DNA of 37,800 bases from an uncultured Prevotella sp. (lineage in GTDB: Bacteria > Bacteroidota > Bacteroidia > Bacteroidales > Bacteroidaceae): NCBI GenBank assembly GCA_944320255.1, contig CALUGU010000015.1:1-37800 (forward strand). Reading direction: 5' to 3'. The notes beneath the pieces are model-generated. The model was not told where the DNA came from. It searched no databases and worked only from the letters and a program-made list of their open reading frames with translations. Made by a program: the position numbers and the translations under genes. Below, piece after piece: positions 15,793-24,939 of the stretch. Each line of letters opens with the position of its first letter. The first letter of the stretch is position 1.

Positions 15793-17043
15793 ATGAAGGT
15801 GTTGCATTACATACCAAGTGCTAAGGCCGCTGCCGGTTCGTATGTTTCGGATTACATTGTCGGCGTGGTCAAGAGCATGTCGGAGCGGGCCGAGGTGCAC
15901 GTCCTGACATCCGCCGGCGGCGCGCGGCTTGGCAATTCAGAGATGCACGTATGGCGGCCCGGCCTGTTGCCGTTTTACACGGGACGCCGCAGGTTGCGCC
16001 GGCTGTTGTCGGCTTTGAAGCCTGACGTCGTGCACATCCATTCATGTTGGAGCTTTTACGCAGCCATTCTTTCCGGCGAATGCGCCAGGATGCGCATACC
16101 TACAGTTATTACTCCAGGCCGCCGGTTGGAGCCTTGGCATTATTCACACCGTTATTTCCTTTCAAAACTTCCGAAATACATTTTATTCCAGCGCAATATG
16201 GTGGTTCGCGCCGCGGCCTTGCACGCAGTGTGCGCCCAAGAGGCATCAGACTTGGCGGCGTTTTGCTGGCATCCGCGTTTGAAAGCCAAACACAGCTTGA
16301 ACAGCAGGGTGGTGGAGACAAACATATTCGACACGCCTGTCAGCCGTGGCGCACCGCTTGTTGCCGACGAACTGCTCAAATTGTATCAGAAAGCCGTAGA
16401 CAGCGCGCCTTTCCCCATGATGTCAGCCGACGAACTGCTTGCGGAGGACTGGCTAATAATGACCGGAGCGGCCGACGGCAGCCGGCAAACTTCGGTTCCC
16501 GGTGATGTGCTGTCAGTTATGAATACCCTTGACGGTAAGGCGTGGCGCAGGATATTCCTACATTCAGCCGACCAGGGAGTGCTGGATTTCGTAAGGCGCG
16601 GGCTTGGCGTCGCCGGGCTGTCCGTGCCACCGTTGGCCGTTGACAAGGTTGACAGGTTTACGGACGGTTTGAATGGCCGTGCCGCGGAAAAACGCTTGCC
16701 CGGACGCTCTAAGCTCTCACGGCTGTCGTCAGACGGAGAGCTCTCCGGCAGGGAGCTTGACGTTTGCACGCAGTTCGTCTCGGTGATGATGAAGGCCAGG
16801 AAGGCGTGCGTCAGCCGTGCCGACTTTGTAGGGCTGTGCCGTGCGCTGCGTCTCGGCGGCTATGACGAAGACGCTGTTGAGGCCAAAGTCCGCTCTTTAG
16901 GACTGTCACGTGACGCCGCCGGCTTGTTGCAGGTGTTGAAAGAGCGTTACGGCCTCGGCGAAGGCTTCATGTTCTCCGAACCTTCAGACGGCAAAGCTGC
17001 TGGAAAGTTCAAGGTAAAACTATTTAAATCAGACATACAATGA
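15793..17043 (+). CDS. GT4-like glycosyltransferase with a non-standard C-terminal half
   Basis: The N-terminal half (about 1-170) looks like the first domain of a GT-B enzyme: MKVLHYIPSAKAAAGSYVSD, then LKPDVVHIHSCWSFYAA and RIPTVITPG. The second domain does not show the usual GT4 nucleotide-sugar motif E-x7-E or its glycine-rich partner. Instead, residues from about 200 on are helix-rich and include repeated Leu/Arg segments up to LLQVLKERYGLGE. It may be a diverged transferase or a non-catalytic partner of the GT2 protein next to it. The stop codon overlaps the fbp start by four bases (ATGA), so it is translated together with the phosphatase. Confidence 0.65.
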   Translation: MKVLHYIPSAKAAAGSYVSDYIVGVVKSMSERAEVHVLTSAGGARLGNSEMHVWRPGLLPFYTGRRRLRRLLSALKPDVVHIHSCWSFYAAILSGECARMRIPTVITPGRRLEPWHYSHRYFLSKLPKYILFQRNMVVRAAALHAVCAQEASDLAAFCWHPRLKAKHSLNSRVVETNIFDTPVSRGAPLVADELLKLYQKAVDSAPFPMMSADELLAEDWLIMTGAADGSRQTSVPGDVLSVMNTLDGKAWRRIFLHSADQGVLDFVRRGLGVAGLSVPPLAVDKVDRFTDGLNGRAAEKRLPGRSKLSRLSSDGELSGRELDVCTQFVSVMMKARKACVSRADFVGLCRALRLGGYDEDAVEAKVRSLGLSRDAAGLLQVLKERYGLGEGFMFSEPSDGKAAGKFKVKLFKSDIQ

Positions 17044-19019
17044 AAACATCATCCAACGACATCGAGAGTGACATCAGGTATTTGCGGCTGCTGTCGCAGT
17101 CGTTCCCGAACATAGCCGACGCAAGCACGGAAATCATAAACTTGCAGGCGATACTCAACCTGCCGAAGGGCACGGAGCATTTCCTTGCCGACCTGCACGG
17201 AGAGTACAAGTCGTTCCAGCACGTGCTGAAGAACGCTTCCGGCAATATTAAGAGGAAGGTTAACGAGATATTCGGCAACGAGTTGCGCGAGGCCGAGAAG
17301 AAGGAGCTGTGCACCCTGATTTATTACCCGGAGGAGAAGCTCGAACTGATCAAGGCCGCCGAGCCGGAGCTTGACGATTGGTACCACGTGACAATCCACC
17401 AGCTTGTGCGCGTCTGCCGCGACGTTTCGAGCAAGTACACCCGTTCAAAGGTGAGGAAATCGCTGCCTGAGGATTTCTCGTACATCATCGAGGAATTGTT
17501 GCACGAGCGCACCGACGACGCCGACAAGGCCGCTTACGTGAATGTCATCATCGACACCATCATCACCACCGGGCGCGCCGACGACTTCATCATTGCCATC
17601 TCGCACGTGATACAGCGGCTGGCAATCGACCTGCTGCACATCCTCGGCGACGTTTACGACCGCGGCCCAGGTGCACATATAATAATGGACATCCTCGGCG
17701 GCTACCATAACTGGGACATACAGTGGGGCAACCATGACATTCTCTGGATGGGCGCGTGCGCCGGCAACGAGGCTTGCGTCTGCAACGTAATACGCCTCTC
17801 GTTGCGTTACGCTAACCTTGTGACGTTGGAGGAGGGGTACGGCATCAATCTTGTGCCGCTTGCCACGTTCGCTATGGAGAAATACGGCGACGACCCGTGC
17901 ACGGAGTTCTTGCCCAAGGTGGGCGAGGCCACGGATATTGACGAGAAAACGCGCCTGCTGACGGCGCGGATGCACAAGGCCATCACCGTGATACAGTTTA
18001 AGGTTGAGGCGGCCATAATAGCCCGCCATCCCGAATGGGGCATGGATGACAGGCGGATGCTCGGCTGCATAGACTACGACCGGGGCGTATGCACCATCGG
18101 CGGTCATGAATATGAGATGAAGAGCTGCCATTTCCCCACGGTGTCGCCGGCGGAACCTGACGCCCTGACAGCCGACGAGCGTGCGCTTGTTGACAGGCTG
18201 AAGCATTCGTTCACCGTCAACGAGAATCTGCATAAGCACATCCGACTGATGTTAAGCCACGGCTCGCTCTACACCATAATCAACGACAACCTGCTCTTCC
18301 ACGCTTCCGTGCCGTTGAATAGCGACGGCAGCTTGAAGCAGGTGGAGCTTGACGGGTGCAAATGCGGCGGCCGCGAACTGATGGACCGCATCGACCGCAT
18401 TGTGCGGAGCGCGTTCCAGGCCGACACCGACCCGCAGGAAAAATGTTTCGCCACGGATTACTTCCTCTACTTGTGGTGCGGGCGCGACTCCGTGCTGTTC
18501 GACAAGTCGAAGATGGCAACCTTCGAGCGTTACTTCCTGAAGGATAAGGAGACATACAAGGAAGAGAAGGGCAACTACTTCAAGCTGCGCGACGACGGCC
18601 GCGTGTGTGACGCCATACTCGACGCTTACGGCGTGACAGGCCCCAACCGCCATATCATCAACGGCCACGTGCCGGTGCACGCCGCCAGCGGCGAGAACCC
18701 GATAAAGGCGGGTGGCAAGTTGATGGTCATCGACGGAGGCTTCTCCGAAGCGTATCACAAGGAGACCGGCATCGCCGGGTACACCCTTGTGTATCACAGC
18801 CGCGGTTTCGAACTTGTGCAGCATGAGCCGTTCACAAGCACCGAAGACGCCATCTTGCGCGGCTCTGACATCAAGAGCACCATGCAGATAGTGGAAATGT
18901 CGGCCCACCGCATGCTTGTGGCTGATACGGACATAGGCCGCGAACTGAAACGGCAAATATCCGACCTCAAGAAACTTCTTTACGCTTACCGCCACGGCTT
19001 TATCAAGGAGCGGAGGTAG
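17040..19019 (+). CDS. fbp: Fructose-1,6-bisphosphatase, class III
   Basis: The 659-residue enzyme removes the 1-phosphate of fructose-1,6-bisphosphate in gluconeogenesis. Class III enzymes are metallophosphatases unrelated to the E. coli type and are common in Bacteroidetes and Firmicutes. The metal-site blocks are visible in order: DLHGEYKSF, GDVYDRGPGAH, WGNHDILWMGA and, near the end, NGHVPVHAASGENPIK. Length agrees with the family. The start overlaps the preceding glycosyltransferase stop. A 16-bp hairpin follows 34 bases after the stop. Confidence 0.95.
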   Translation: MKTSSNDIESDIRYLRLLSQSFPNIADASTEIINLQAILNLPKGTEHFLADLHGEYKSFQHVLKNASGNIKRKVNEIFGNELREAEKKELCTLIYYPEEKLELIKAAEPELDDWYHVTIHQLVRVCRDVSSKYTRSKVRKSLPEDFSYIIEELLHERTDDADKAAYVNVIIDTIITTGRADDFIIAISHVIQRLAIDLLHILGDVYDRGPGAHIIMDILGGYHNWDIQWGNHDILWMGACAGNEACVCNVIRLSLRYANLVTLEEGYGINLVPLATFAMEKYGDDPCTEFLPKVGEATDIDEKTRLLTARMHKAITVIQFKVEAAIIARHPEWGMDDRRMLGCIDYDRGVCTIGGHEYEMKSCHFPTVSPAEPDALTADERALVDRLKHSFTVNENLHKHIRLMLSHGSLYTIINDNLLFHASVPLNSDGSLKQVELDGCKCGGRELMDRIDRIVRSAFQADTDPQEKCFATDYFLYLWCGRDSVLFDKSKMATFERYFLKDKETYKEEKGNYFKLRDDGRVCDAILDAYGVTGPNRHIINGHVPVHAASGENPIKAGGKLMVIDGGFSEAYHKETGIAGYTLVYHSRGFELVQHEPFTSTEDAILRGSDIKSTMQIVEMSAHRMLVADTDIGRELKRQISDLKKLLYAYRHGFIKERR

Positions 19020-19052
19020 CTGTTTGCGTTCAGATGTCGGTTGACAGCGGGG

Positions 19053-19095
19053 TGTGTCAAGATACACAGGCATTAAGAGTGTGTATTTTGACGCA
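19053..19095 (+). terminator. Hairpin after fbp, probable terminator
   Basis: Positions 19053-19068 pair with 19080-19095 in a 16-bp stem with two G-U pairs and an 11-base loop. A short T run (AATTTTT) follows about 12 bases later, so termination is likely but not textbook. Confidence 0.55.
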
Positions 19096-19146
19096 TCTCG
19101 CTAATTTTTGTTTTGGTGAATTGTTGATATTGCCATAATGTAAGAT

Positions 19147-19527
19147 AAACGCGCTGTTTGCTTACACATTGATTTTTGTTGACGCTCTACAATGCCTTCG
19201 CTTTAAAATTATTGGCGTTTGCCCGCAAATAACGCAAAATAGAGCGTGCAAGTGTAAGTGTCTGTCAGTCAGGAATGTATGCTGTAATGCTATTATTGTG
19301 TGCAATAATAATGACGCTTTAATGCGTGAAAAACGGCGTATTTTGGTAGTAAAAGCCGTTATTGAGGGTGGTAAAGGCCGTTATTGAGGGTAGTAAAGGC
19401 CGTCATTGCAGGTAGTAAAAGCCGTTATTACTGGTGGTAAAAGCCGTTATTACCAGTAATAAAGGGCGTTATTACTGTAAAAGCAAACGGTTTTTGCCAT
19501 AATTGGCAGCCACGCCGTTCTATTTCG
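19147..19527. repeat. Composite dispersed non-coding element, copy 2
   Basis: The head (about 19151-19290) repeats the order seen in copy 1: TTTGCTTACAC, GTTGACGCTC, CCGCAAATA, followed by 22-bp units and then the identical 15-base end CGCCGTTCTATTTCG at 19513-19527. Copy 2 has six full units against four in copy 1. A short reading frame (19169-19387) crosses it and is judged spurious. Confidence 0.75.
19345..19476. repeat. Tandem array of six 22-bp units
   Basis: Units start at 19345, 19367, 19389, 19411, 19433 and 19455, with consensus GGTAGTAAAAGCCGTTATT plus three variable bases. They abut with no spacers, and a partial seventh unit follows. Confidence 0.92.
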
Positions 19528-19621
19528 AGAGTTTTGGTTGACATTTTAGTTTTGACGTTTTTACGTCAAAACGTGTTGTTTGCTTACAATGTGGAATGGA
19601 GAAGTTGAAGAAGTTAAAGGA

Positions 19622-19754
19622 GTTATCACTCCGCTTACGCTCCGTTAGAAGTTAAAGCCGTATGCCTTGCTTAAAGTACTTCAGGCTATCGCTCTAACTC
19701 CTTTAACTTCTCTAACTTCTTTAACTTCTAACGGAGCGTAAGCGGAGTGATAAC
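19622..19754. repeat. 36-bp perfect inverted repeat in a convergent intergenic region
   Basis: Positions 19622-19657 and 19719-19754 are exact reverse complements of each other, 36 bases long, starting GTTATCACTCCGCTTACG. The outer flanks are also similar, with words like AAGTTAAAG and CTTTAACTTC repeated across the region. The 61-base centre contains GCCT/AGGC, which can pair further. It lies between fbp (plus) and the RNA methyltransferase (minus), both pointing towards it, so it may act as a two-way stop or be a miniature mobile repeat. No transposase is nearby. Confidence 0.85.
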
Positions 19755-19766
19755 TTCTCTAACTTC

Positions 19767-20567
19767 TCATCCTTGCTTGTTGATTTCCCAGAACGCGACG
19801 GCGGAGGCGGCTGCCACGTTGAGCGAGTCAACACCGTGGTGCATCGGTATGCGCACGGTGTAGTCGGCTTGCGTTATGGTGTCGTGGGGCAGTCCGTCGC
19901 CCTCGTTGCCCATGATGATGGCGAGGCGCGGTTCGGCGGCGAGTTCCCGTGAGCCTAATGGTATCGACTTGTCTGTGAGCGCCAAGGCGGCGGTCTTGAA
20001 GCCGAGCGGCTTCAGGTCTTGCGTGGAATTGTCAATCCACGCCCAAGGCACAAGGAACACCGCACCCATAGACACACGTACCGCCCGGCGGCAGAGCGGG
20101 TCGCAGGTATTGCGGGTTAGCAGCACGGCGTCGATGCCCAGCGCGGCGGCCGAGCGGAATATCGCGCCTACGTTTGTGGCTTCAACAACGTTGTCGATTA
20201 CGGCGACGCGCCGTGCGTCGCGGCAAGCGTCGGCAAAGTTGCGCTCCTTAGGCCTGCGCATGGCGCACAGCACTCCGCGCGTCAGGGTGTAGCCTGTCAT
20301 GGCGGCGAGCACGTCGCGTCCGCCGGTGAATACGGGCTTGTCGCCGAGGCGTTCTATTATGGCGGCGTCGCCCGTTATGTGGCGTCGTTCGCAGAGTAGC
20401 GACAGCGGTTCGTATCCAGCGTCGAGCGCAACGTTGATGACCTTAGGGCTTTCGGCTATGAAGACGCCGCCGTCGCAGCTTTGGCCGGAGCGCAGCTGCG
20501 CCTCGGTCAGCGAGTGGTAAGGCTCTGTGCCGGGATGGTTGAGCGATGTTATTTCTATTAGTCGCAT
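19767..20567 (-). CDS. SpoU/TrmH-family RNA 2'-O-methyltransferase
   Basis: The 266-residue product, starting at the ATG ending at 20567 (MRLIEITSL), is preferred over an upstream in-frame start that adds twelve odd residues. The SPOUT knot motifs are in order: VIDNVVEATNVGAIFRSA (motif 1 with its Asn), IIMGNEGDGL (motif 2) and IPMHHGVDSLNVAAASAV (motif 3, the AdoMet loop). An N-terminal substrate-binding domain precedes the knot, as in enzymes that methylate 23S rRNA. The target could be rRNA or tRNA and cannot be told from sequence. It lies 39 bases after the ABC ATPase gene on the same strand and is probably co-transcribed. Confidence 0.9.
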   Translation of the reverse strand: MRLIEITSLNHPGTEPYHSLTEAQLRSGQSCDGGVFIAESPKVINVALDAGYEPLSLLCERRHITGDAAIIERLGDKPVFTGGRDVLAAMTGYTLTRGVLCAMRRPKERNFADACRDARRVAVIDNVVEATNVGAIFRSAAALGIDAVLLTRNTCDPLCRRAVRVSMGAVFLVPWAWIDNSTQDLKPLGFKTAALALTDKSIPLGSRELAAEPRLAIIMGNEGDGLPHDTITQADYTVRIPMHHGVDSLNVAAASAVAFWEINKQG

Positions 20568-20606
20568 ATTAAAAAGTGAAAGGGTTGGGAGTGGCGTGGG
20601 CAAAAC

Positions 20607-21332
20607 TTAGCATCCGAAATACTCTTCAAGTTCGTTGCGTGCACTGCCGTCGTGGTTGGGCAGGTCCTTGATTATCCGTCCGTTCTCAAGCAGGGCTATG
20701 CGGCTGGATATGTCAATGGTGTGGGCCAGGTTGTGGCTGCTCACTATTACCGTTGCCCCGCTTTGCGCGTTGTAGTCTCGGAGAATGTGTTTCAGGCTGT
20801 TTTGGCTTGAAGGGTCGAGGAAGTTGAACGGTTCGTCGAGTATGAGCTGTTGCGGGTGGTTGATTAACGCCGAGATGATGCCCACCTTCTGTTTGTTGCC
20901 GGCCGAGAGGTTGCGTATTAGCTTTTTCTGGCCGAGCACTTCGCCGTTCATGAACGTTGCGAAGGCTGCCACCCGTTCGTCGGTCTCGGTCTCGGACAAG
21001 CCGTTTACCTTGCCGACAAACCTGAAATATTCTTCAGGCGTCAGGAAGTCGATGAGAAAGCCTTCGTCGATGTAAGCTCCAGTTGCGGCTTTCCAGTCTT
21101 CTGACTGTGCCGGGTTGGTCTCTATGACGCCGCCGTCGCTTGTCAGGCGCATTGTGACTTGCCCCTCGTCGGCCTTGATGAGGTCGAGCATCAGGCGGAA
21201 CAGTGTTGTTTTCCCGGCCCCGTTGTTGCCTACAAGTCCGATGATGTCTCCGCTGTTGAAGGTGAACGCCGGAATGTCAACGGCGGTCTTGTCGCCGAAT
21301 GACTTTTTAAGGTTGGTTATTTGGATTGACAT
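20607..21332 (-). CDS. ABC transporter ATP-binding protein
   Basis: The 241-residue ATPase has Walker A GLVGNNGAGKTT, signature NLSAGNKQKV, Walker B QLILDEPFNFLDP and the switch His in SSHNL. The LSAG signature and short length resemble exporter-type ATPases of the ABC-2 kind. No membrane permease lies next to it: upstream is secA and downstream the RNA methyltransferase. The transported substrate is unknown and the permease must be encoded elsewhere, or be one of several shared partners. Confidence 0.88.
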   Translation of the reverse strand: MSIQITNLKKSFGDKTAVDIPAFTFNSGDIIGLVGNNGAGKTTLFRLMLDLIKADEGQVTMRLTSDGGVIETNPAQSEDWKAATGAYIDEGFLIDFLTPEEYFRFVGKVNGLSETETDERVAAFATFMNGEVLGQKKLIRNLSAGNKQKVGIISALINHPQQLILDEPFNFLDPSSQNSLKHILRDYNAQSGATVIVSSHNLAHTIDISSRIALLENGRIIKDLPNHDGSARNELEEYFGC

Positions 21333-21366
21333 ATTAGGATTTAAAGATTGTGGTTTAATATAAAAA

Positions 21367-21439
21367 ATTAAGAGTTAAGGATTAAGAACGCCTCTTGTTG
21401 TGAACGTAAAGCTCTTCTTCTTAATTCTTAACTCTTAAT
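21367..21439. terminator. AT-rich inverted repeat after secA, probable terminator
   Basis: Positions 21367-21388 and 21418-21439 pair over 22 bases with one mismatch (ATTAAGAGTTAAG-type sequence). It lies 18 bases past the secA stop on the minus strand. The arms are rich in A and T, so a U-rich end is present in both directions. Confidence 0.6.
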
Positions 21440-21457
21440 TCTTAATTTATCACGGGG

Positions 21458-24400
21458 TTACACGAGTCCCTTGCCGTGGCAGTTCTTGAACTTCTTTCCG
21501 CTGCCGCACGGGCACGGGTCGTTGCGTCCCGGCATCTTTTCCTTGCGCACAGGCTGGCGTCTGGCCTCGGCGTTTTGGCGTGTGTCTTGGCTGGCAGCCG
21601 CCTTCTGTCCGGGGTCGGTCAGGTCGTCTTTCTGCTCATTGTAGCGTTGGCTGCGCTGTTCGGGAGCAGCCTCGCGCACTTCCTCGCGCTGGATTTCGGG
21701 TATCTGTCCGCGCATCAGGATGCTCACGATGCGGTTGTTCATCTGGTTAACCATGTCGTCAAACAGCTTCACGCTCTCCAGCTTGAAGATTACCAGCGGG
21801 TCTTTCTGTTCGTAAGATGCGTTCTGCACGCTGTGCTTCAGCTCGTCCAAGGCACGCAGGTTCTCCTTCCAGCAGTCGTCGATTATGTGCAGCAGGATGG
21901 TTTTCTCAAATTGCTTTACGACGCTCTTGCATTCCGTGTCGTATGCTTCCTTGAGGTTGCAAGGTATGTTGTAAATGCGTTTCCCGTCAGTCAGCGGCAC
22001 CATGATGCGCTCATAGCGGTCGCCTTGGTTCTCGAACACATCCTTTATTACAGGCCAGGCCACGGCTTGTATGCGGTCGGTCTTGCGCTTGAAGGCGGCC
22101 ATCGCCATCTGGAACGACTTTTCGGCGAGGTTGTCATGGTTCTCGTTGGTGAATTCCTCGAACGTGAACGGGCATTCCATCGCAAGGATTTTGAGGAACT
22201 CGTCCTTGCAGCCTTCGTAGTCGTTCTTGTCGATTATTTCTACCACACGGTCCCAGATGATGTTTGTTATGTCCATTCCGATGCGTTCGCCCATAAGAGC
22301 GTGGCGGCGTTTCTCGTACACAACGGTGCGCTGCTTGTTCATCACGTCGTCGTATTCGAGCAGGCGTTTACGTATGCCGAAGTTGTTTTCTTCCACTTTC
22401 TTCTGGGCGCGCTCAATGTTCTTCGTGATCATCGGGCTTTCGATGCGCTCCCCGTCCTTGAAGCCGAGACGGTCCATGACACGGGCTATGCGCTCACTTG
22501 CGAACAAGCGCATCAGCTTGTCTTCAAGGCTCACGTAGAATACGGAGCTTCCTGGGTCGCCTTGTCGTCCGGCACGTCCGCGCAACTGGCGGTCAACGCG
22601 GCGGCTCTCGTGGCGCTCGGTGCCGATGATGGCAAGTCCTCCCGCCGCCTTTACTTCAGGCGACAGCTTGATGTCGGTACCACGTCCGGCCATGTTCGTG
22701 GCTATGGTTACAGCTCCGAGCAGTCGTTCTTCGGTGCGTGTCGTGCCGTCGGTGTCGGTTATTGTCACCGTGCCAAGCGTGCTTTGTCCGGCTTCGGCCA
22801 CAATGTTCGCCTCCTTCTGGTGGAGCTTGGCGTTCAATACGTTATGCGGGATGTGACGCATCTGGAGCATCTTGCTCAACAGTTCCGATATTTCCACAGA
22901 CGTCGTGCCGACCAAGCACGGGCGTCCCGAATTGCGCATTTCCACGATTTCGTCAATTACTGCGTTGTATTTCTCTCGCGCCGTCTTGTACACTCGGTCG
23001 TCCATATCCTTGCGGATGACAGGCTTGTTCGTCGGTATCTCTACCACGTCGAGCTTGTATATGTCCCAGAACTCGCCGGCTTCGGTAATCGCCGTACCTG
23101 TCATTCCTGACAGTTTGTGGTACATGCGGAAATAGTTTTGCAGTGTGATTGTGGCAAACGTTTGTGTGGCCTCTTTCACCTTGACGTGCTCTTTGGCCTC
23201 GATGGCCTGGTGCAGACCATCGCTCCATTGGCGGCCTTCCATTATGCGGCCCGTCTGCTCGTCAACGATTTTCACTTCGCCGTCCATCACGACGTACTCG
23301 TCATCCTTGTTGAACATGGTGTAAGCCTTGAGGAGCTGTTGCAGGGTATGCACCCTTTCGCTCTGTACGGCGTAGTGGTTGAGCAGGCTGTCTTTCTTGT
23401 CGAGACGCTGCTGGTCGTCAAGATCCTTTTCGTTTTCGAGTTCGGACAGCTGTGATGTAATGTCAGGAAGGACGAACAACTCTTTGTCGTTCACCTGCTT
23501 GGCCAGCCAATCTGTGCCCTTGTCTGTCAAGTCAACGGAGTTCAGCTTCTCGTCAACCACGAAGTACAGCGGCTCGACGGCCTCCGGCATGCGGCGGTTG
23601 TTGTTCTCCATGTAATATTCCTCGGTCTTCAGCATGCCGGCCTTAATGCCTTCTTCTGACAAATATTTGATGAGAGGCTTGTTCTTAGGCAGTGCCTTGT
23701 GTGAACGGTAAAGGCACAAGAAACCTTCTTCTTGCAGCTTTTGGTCGTTCTTCTCGCGTCCCTCGGTTATTTTCAGCTTGGCGTCGGCGAGGTATTGCGT
23801 GGCAAGTTTGCGTTGCACTTCAACCAAGCGTTCCACCAACGGCTGGTATTCCTCGAACATCTGGTCGTCACCATTGGGAACAGGGCCTGATATAATAAGA
23901 GGTGTACGGGCGTCGTCGATGAGCACGGAGTCAACCTCATCGACAATGGCGTAGTTGTGCTTGCGCTGTACGAGGTCGGCCGGTGAGATGGCCATGTTGT
24001 CACGCAGATAGTCGAAACCGAACTCGTTGTTCGTTCCGAAAGTGATGTCCGCCAAGTAGGCCTTTCGCCTTTGCGGCGTGTTTGGACGGTGCTTGTCGAT
24101 GCAGTCAACCGAAAGTCCGTTGAATTCATACAGCGGCCCCATCCATTCGGAGTCACGCTTTGCAAGGTAGTCGTTGACGGTTACTACGTGAACTCCATTG
24201 CCTGTAAGGGCGTTCAGGAACACAGGCAGTGTGGCCACGAGGGTCTTACCCTCGCCGGTCGCCATCTCGGCAATCTTGCCTTGATGGAGCACCACGCCGC
24301 CGAAAAGCTGCACGTCGTAATGCACCATATCCCATTTCATATCGTTTCCGCCGGCCATCCAGTGGTTGCTGTATATGGCCTTGTCGCCCTCTATGCGTAC

Positions 24401-24832
24401 AAAGTCTTTCGTCGTTGCCAGCTCGCGGTCGAAGTCGTTGGCTGTTACGACAACTTCGTCATTCTCGGCGAAACGGCGCGCCGTGTCTTTCATGATGCTG
24501 AAAGCCGTGGGCAGAACTTCGTCAAGCGCCTTTTCGTATAAGTCAAGGACTTCCTTCTCCAGCTTGTCTATCTGGTTGAATATTGTCTCACGCTCGTCTA
24601 TCGGTGTGTCTTCTATTTTTGCCTTGAGTTCCTCGATTTGCTTTTTCTGCCCGGCTGCCGAGTCCTGCACGTACTTCTGTATTTCCTTTGTCTTGGCACG
24701 CAACTCGTCGTTGCTGAGCGCCTTTATCTTTGGATACTCGGCCTTCACCTGCTCAACCACAGGCTGTATGAGCTTCATGTCCCTTGCGGATTTGTCGCCG
24801 AAAAGCGACTTCAAAAAACTATTTAAACCCAT
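21458..24832 (-). CDS. secA: Protein translocase ATPase SecA
   Basis: SecA drives unfolded proteins through SecYEG with ATP at the inner membrane. The 1124-residue product is longer than the E. coli protein (about 900), as usual for Bacteroidetes, because of extra sequence within the first motor domain. Motifs include [15 protein letters not shown] (Walker A), [18 protein letters not shown] (DEVD box) and [11 protein letters not shown] with [15 protein letters not shown] (second motor domain). The C-terminal zinc tail reads [19 protein letters not shown], which contacts SecB or ribosomes in other species. A -7 box lies 40 bases before the start. Confidence 0.98.
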   Translation of the reverse strand: MGLNSFLKSLFGDKSARDMKLIQPVVEQVKAEYPKIKALSNDELRAKTKEIQKYVQDSAAGQKKQIEELKAKIEDTPIDERETIFNQIDKLEKEVLDLYEKALDEVLPTAFSIMKDTARRFAENDEVVVTANDFDRELATTKDFVRIEGDKAIYSNHWMAGGNDMKWDMVHYDVQLFGGVVLHQGKIAEMATGEGKTLVATLPVFLNALTGNGVHVVTVNDYLAKRDSEWMGPLYEFNGLSVDCIDKHRPNTPQRRKAYLADITFGTNNEFGFDYLRDNMAISPADLVQRKHNYAIVDEVDSVLIDDARTPLIISGPVPNGDDQMFEEYQPLVERLVEVQRKLATQYLADAKLKITEGREKNDQKLQEEGFLCLYRSHKALPKNKPLIKYLSEEGIKAGMLKTEEYYMENNNRRMPEAVEPLYFVVDEKLNSVDLTDKGTDWLAKQVNDKELFVLPDITSQLSELENEKDLDDQQRLDKKDSLLNHYAVQSERVHTLQQLLKAYTMFNKDDEYVVMDGEVKIVDEQTGRIMEGRQWSDGLHQAIEAKEHVKVKEATQTFATITLQNYFRMYHKLSGMTGTAITEAGEFWDIYKLDVVEIPTNKPVIRKDMDDRVYKTAREKYNAVIDEIVEMRNSGRPCLVGTTSVEISELLSKMLQMRHIPHNVLNAKLHQKEANIVAEAGQSTLGTVTITDTDGTTRTEERLLGAVTIATNMAGRGTDIKLSPEVKAAGGLAIIGTERHESRRVDRQLRGRAGRQGDPGSSVFYVSLEDKLMRLFASERIARVMDRLGFKDGERIESPMITKNIERAQKKVEENNFGIRKRLLEYDDVMNKQRTVVYEKRRHALMGERIGMDITNIIWDRVVEIIDKNDYEGCKDEFLKILAMECPFTFEEFTNENHDNLAEKSFQMAMAAFKRKTDRIQAVAWPVIKDVFENQGDRYERIMVPLTDGKRIYNIPCNLKEAYDTECKSVVKQFEKTILLHIIDDCWKENLRALDELKHSVQNASYEQKDPLVIFKLESVKLFDDMVNQMNNRIVSILMRGQIPEIQREEVREAAPEQRSQRYNEQKDDLTDPGQKAAASQDTRQNAEARRQPVRKEKMPGRNDPCPCGSGKKFKNCHGKGLV

Positions 24833-24871
24833 TTTGTGTTAACGTTTTCTTCTTTTGGTGTGTAAATTTGT

Positions 24872-24880
24872 GCAAAAGTA
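24872..24880 (-). promoter_or_regulatory. -7 box for secA
   Basis: Read on the minus strand the sequence is TACTTTTGC, an exact TAnnTTTGC, 39 bases before the secA ATG. No clear -33 element is seen. Confidence 0.6.
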
Positions 24881-24939
24881 ATCATTTTATCTCTTAAATT
24901 CGCACGATGGATAAATCTTTGTCTGTGTGACGCCTAATT

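Noticed and set aside
19345-19476. CRISPR array
   Set aside because: The 22-bp units are contiguous and contain no spacers; there are no cas genes in the window. The same holds for the arrays at 6833 and 35939.
20607-21332. Complete ABC transporter operon
   Set aside because: Only the ATPase is present; neither neighbour has membrane segments of a permease.
21476-23110. Long plus-strand reading frame opposite secA
   Set aside because: It is a complementary-strand shadow of a highly conserved gene with biased third positions; its translation has no known domain or start context.
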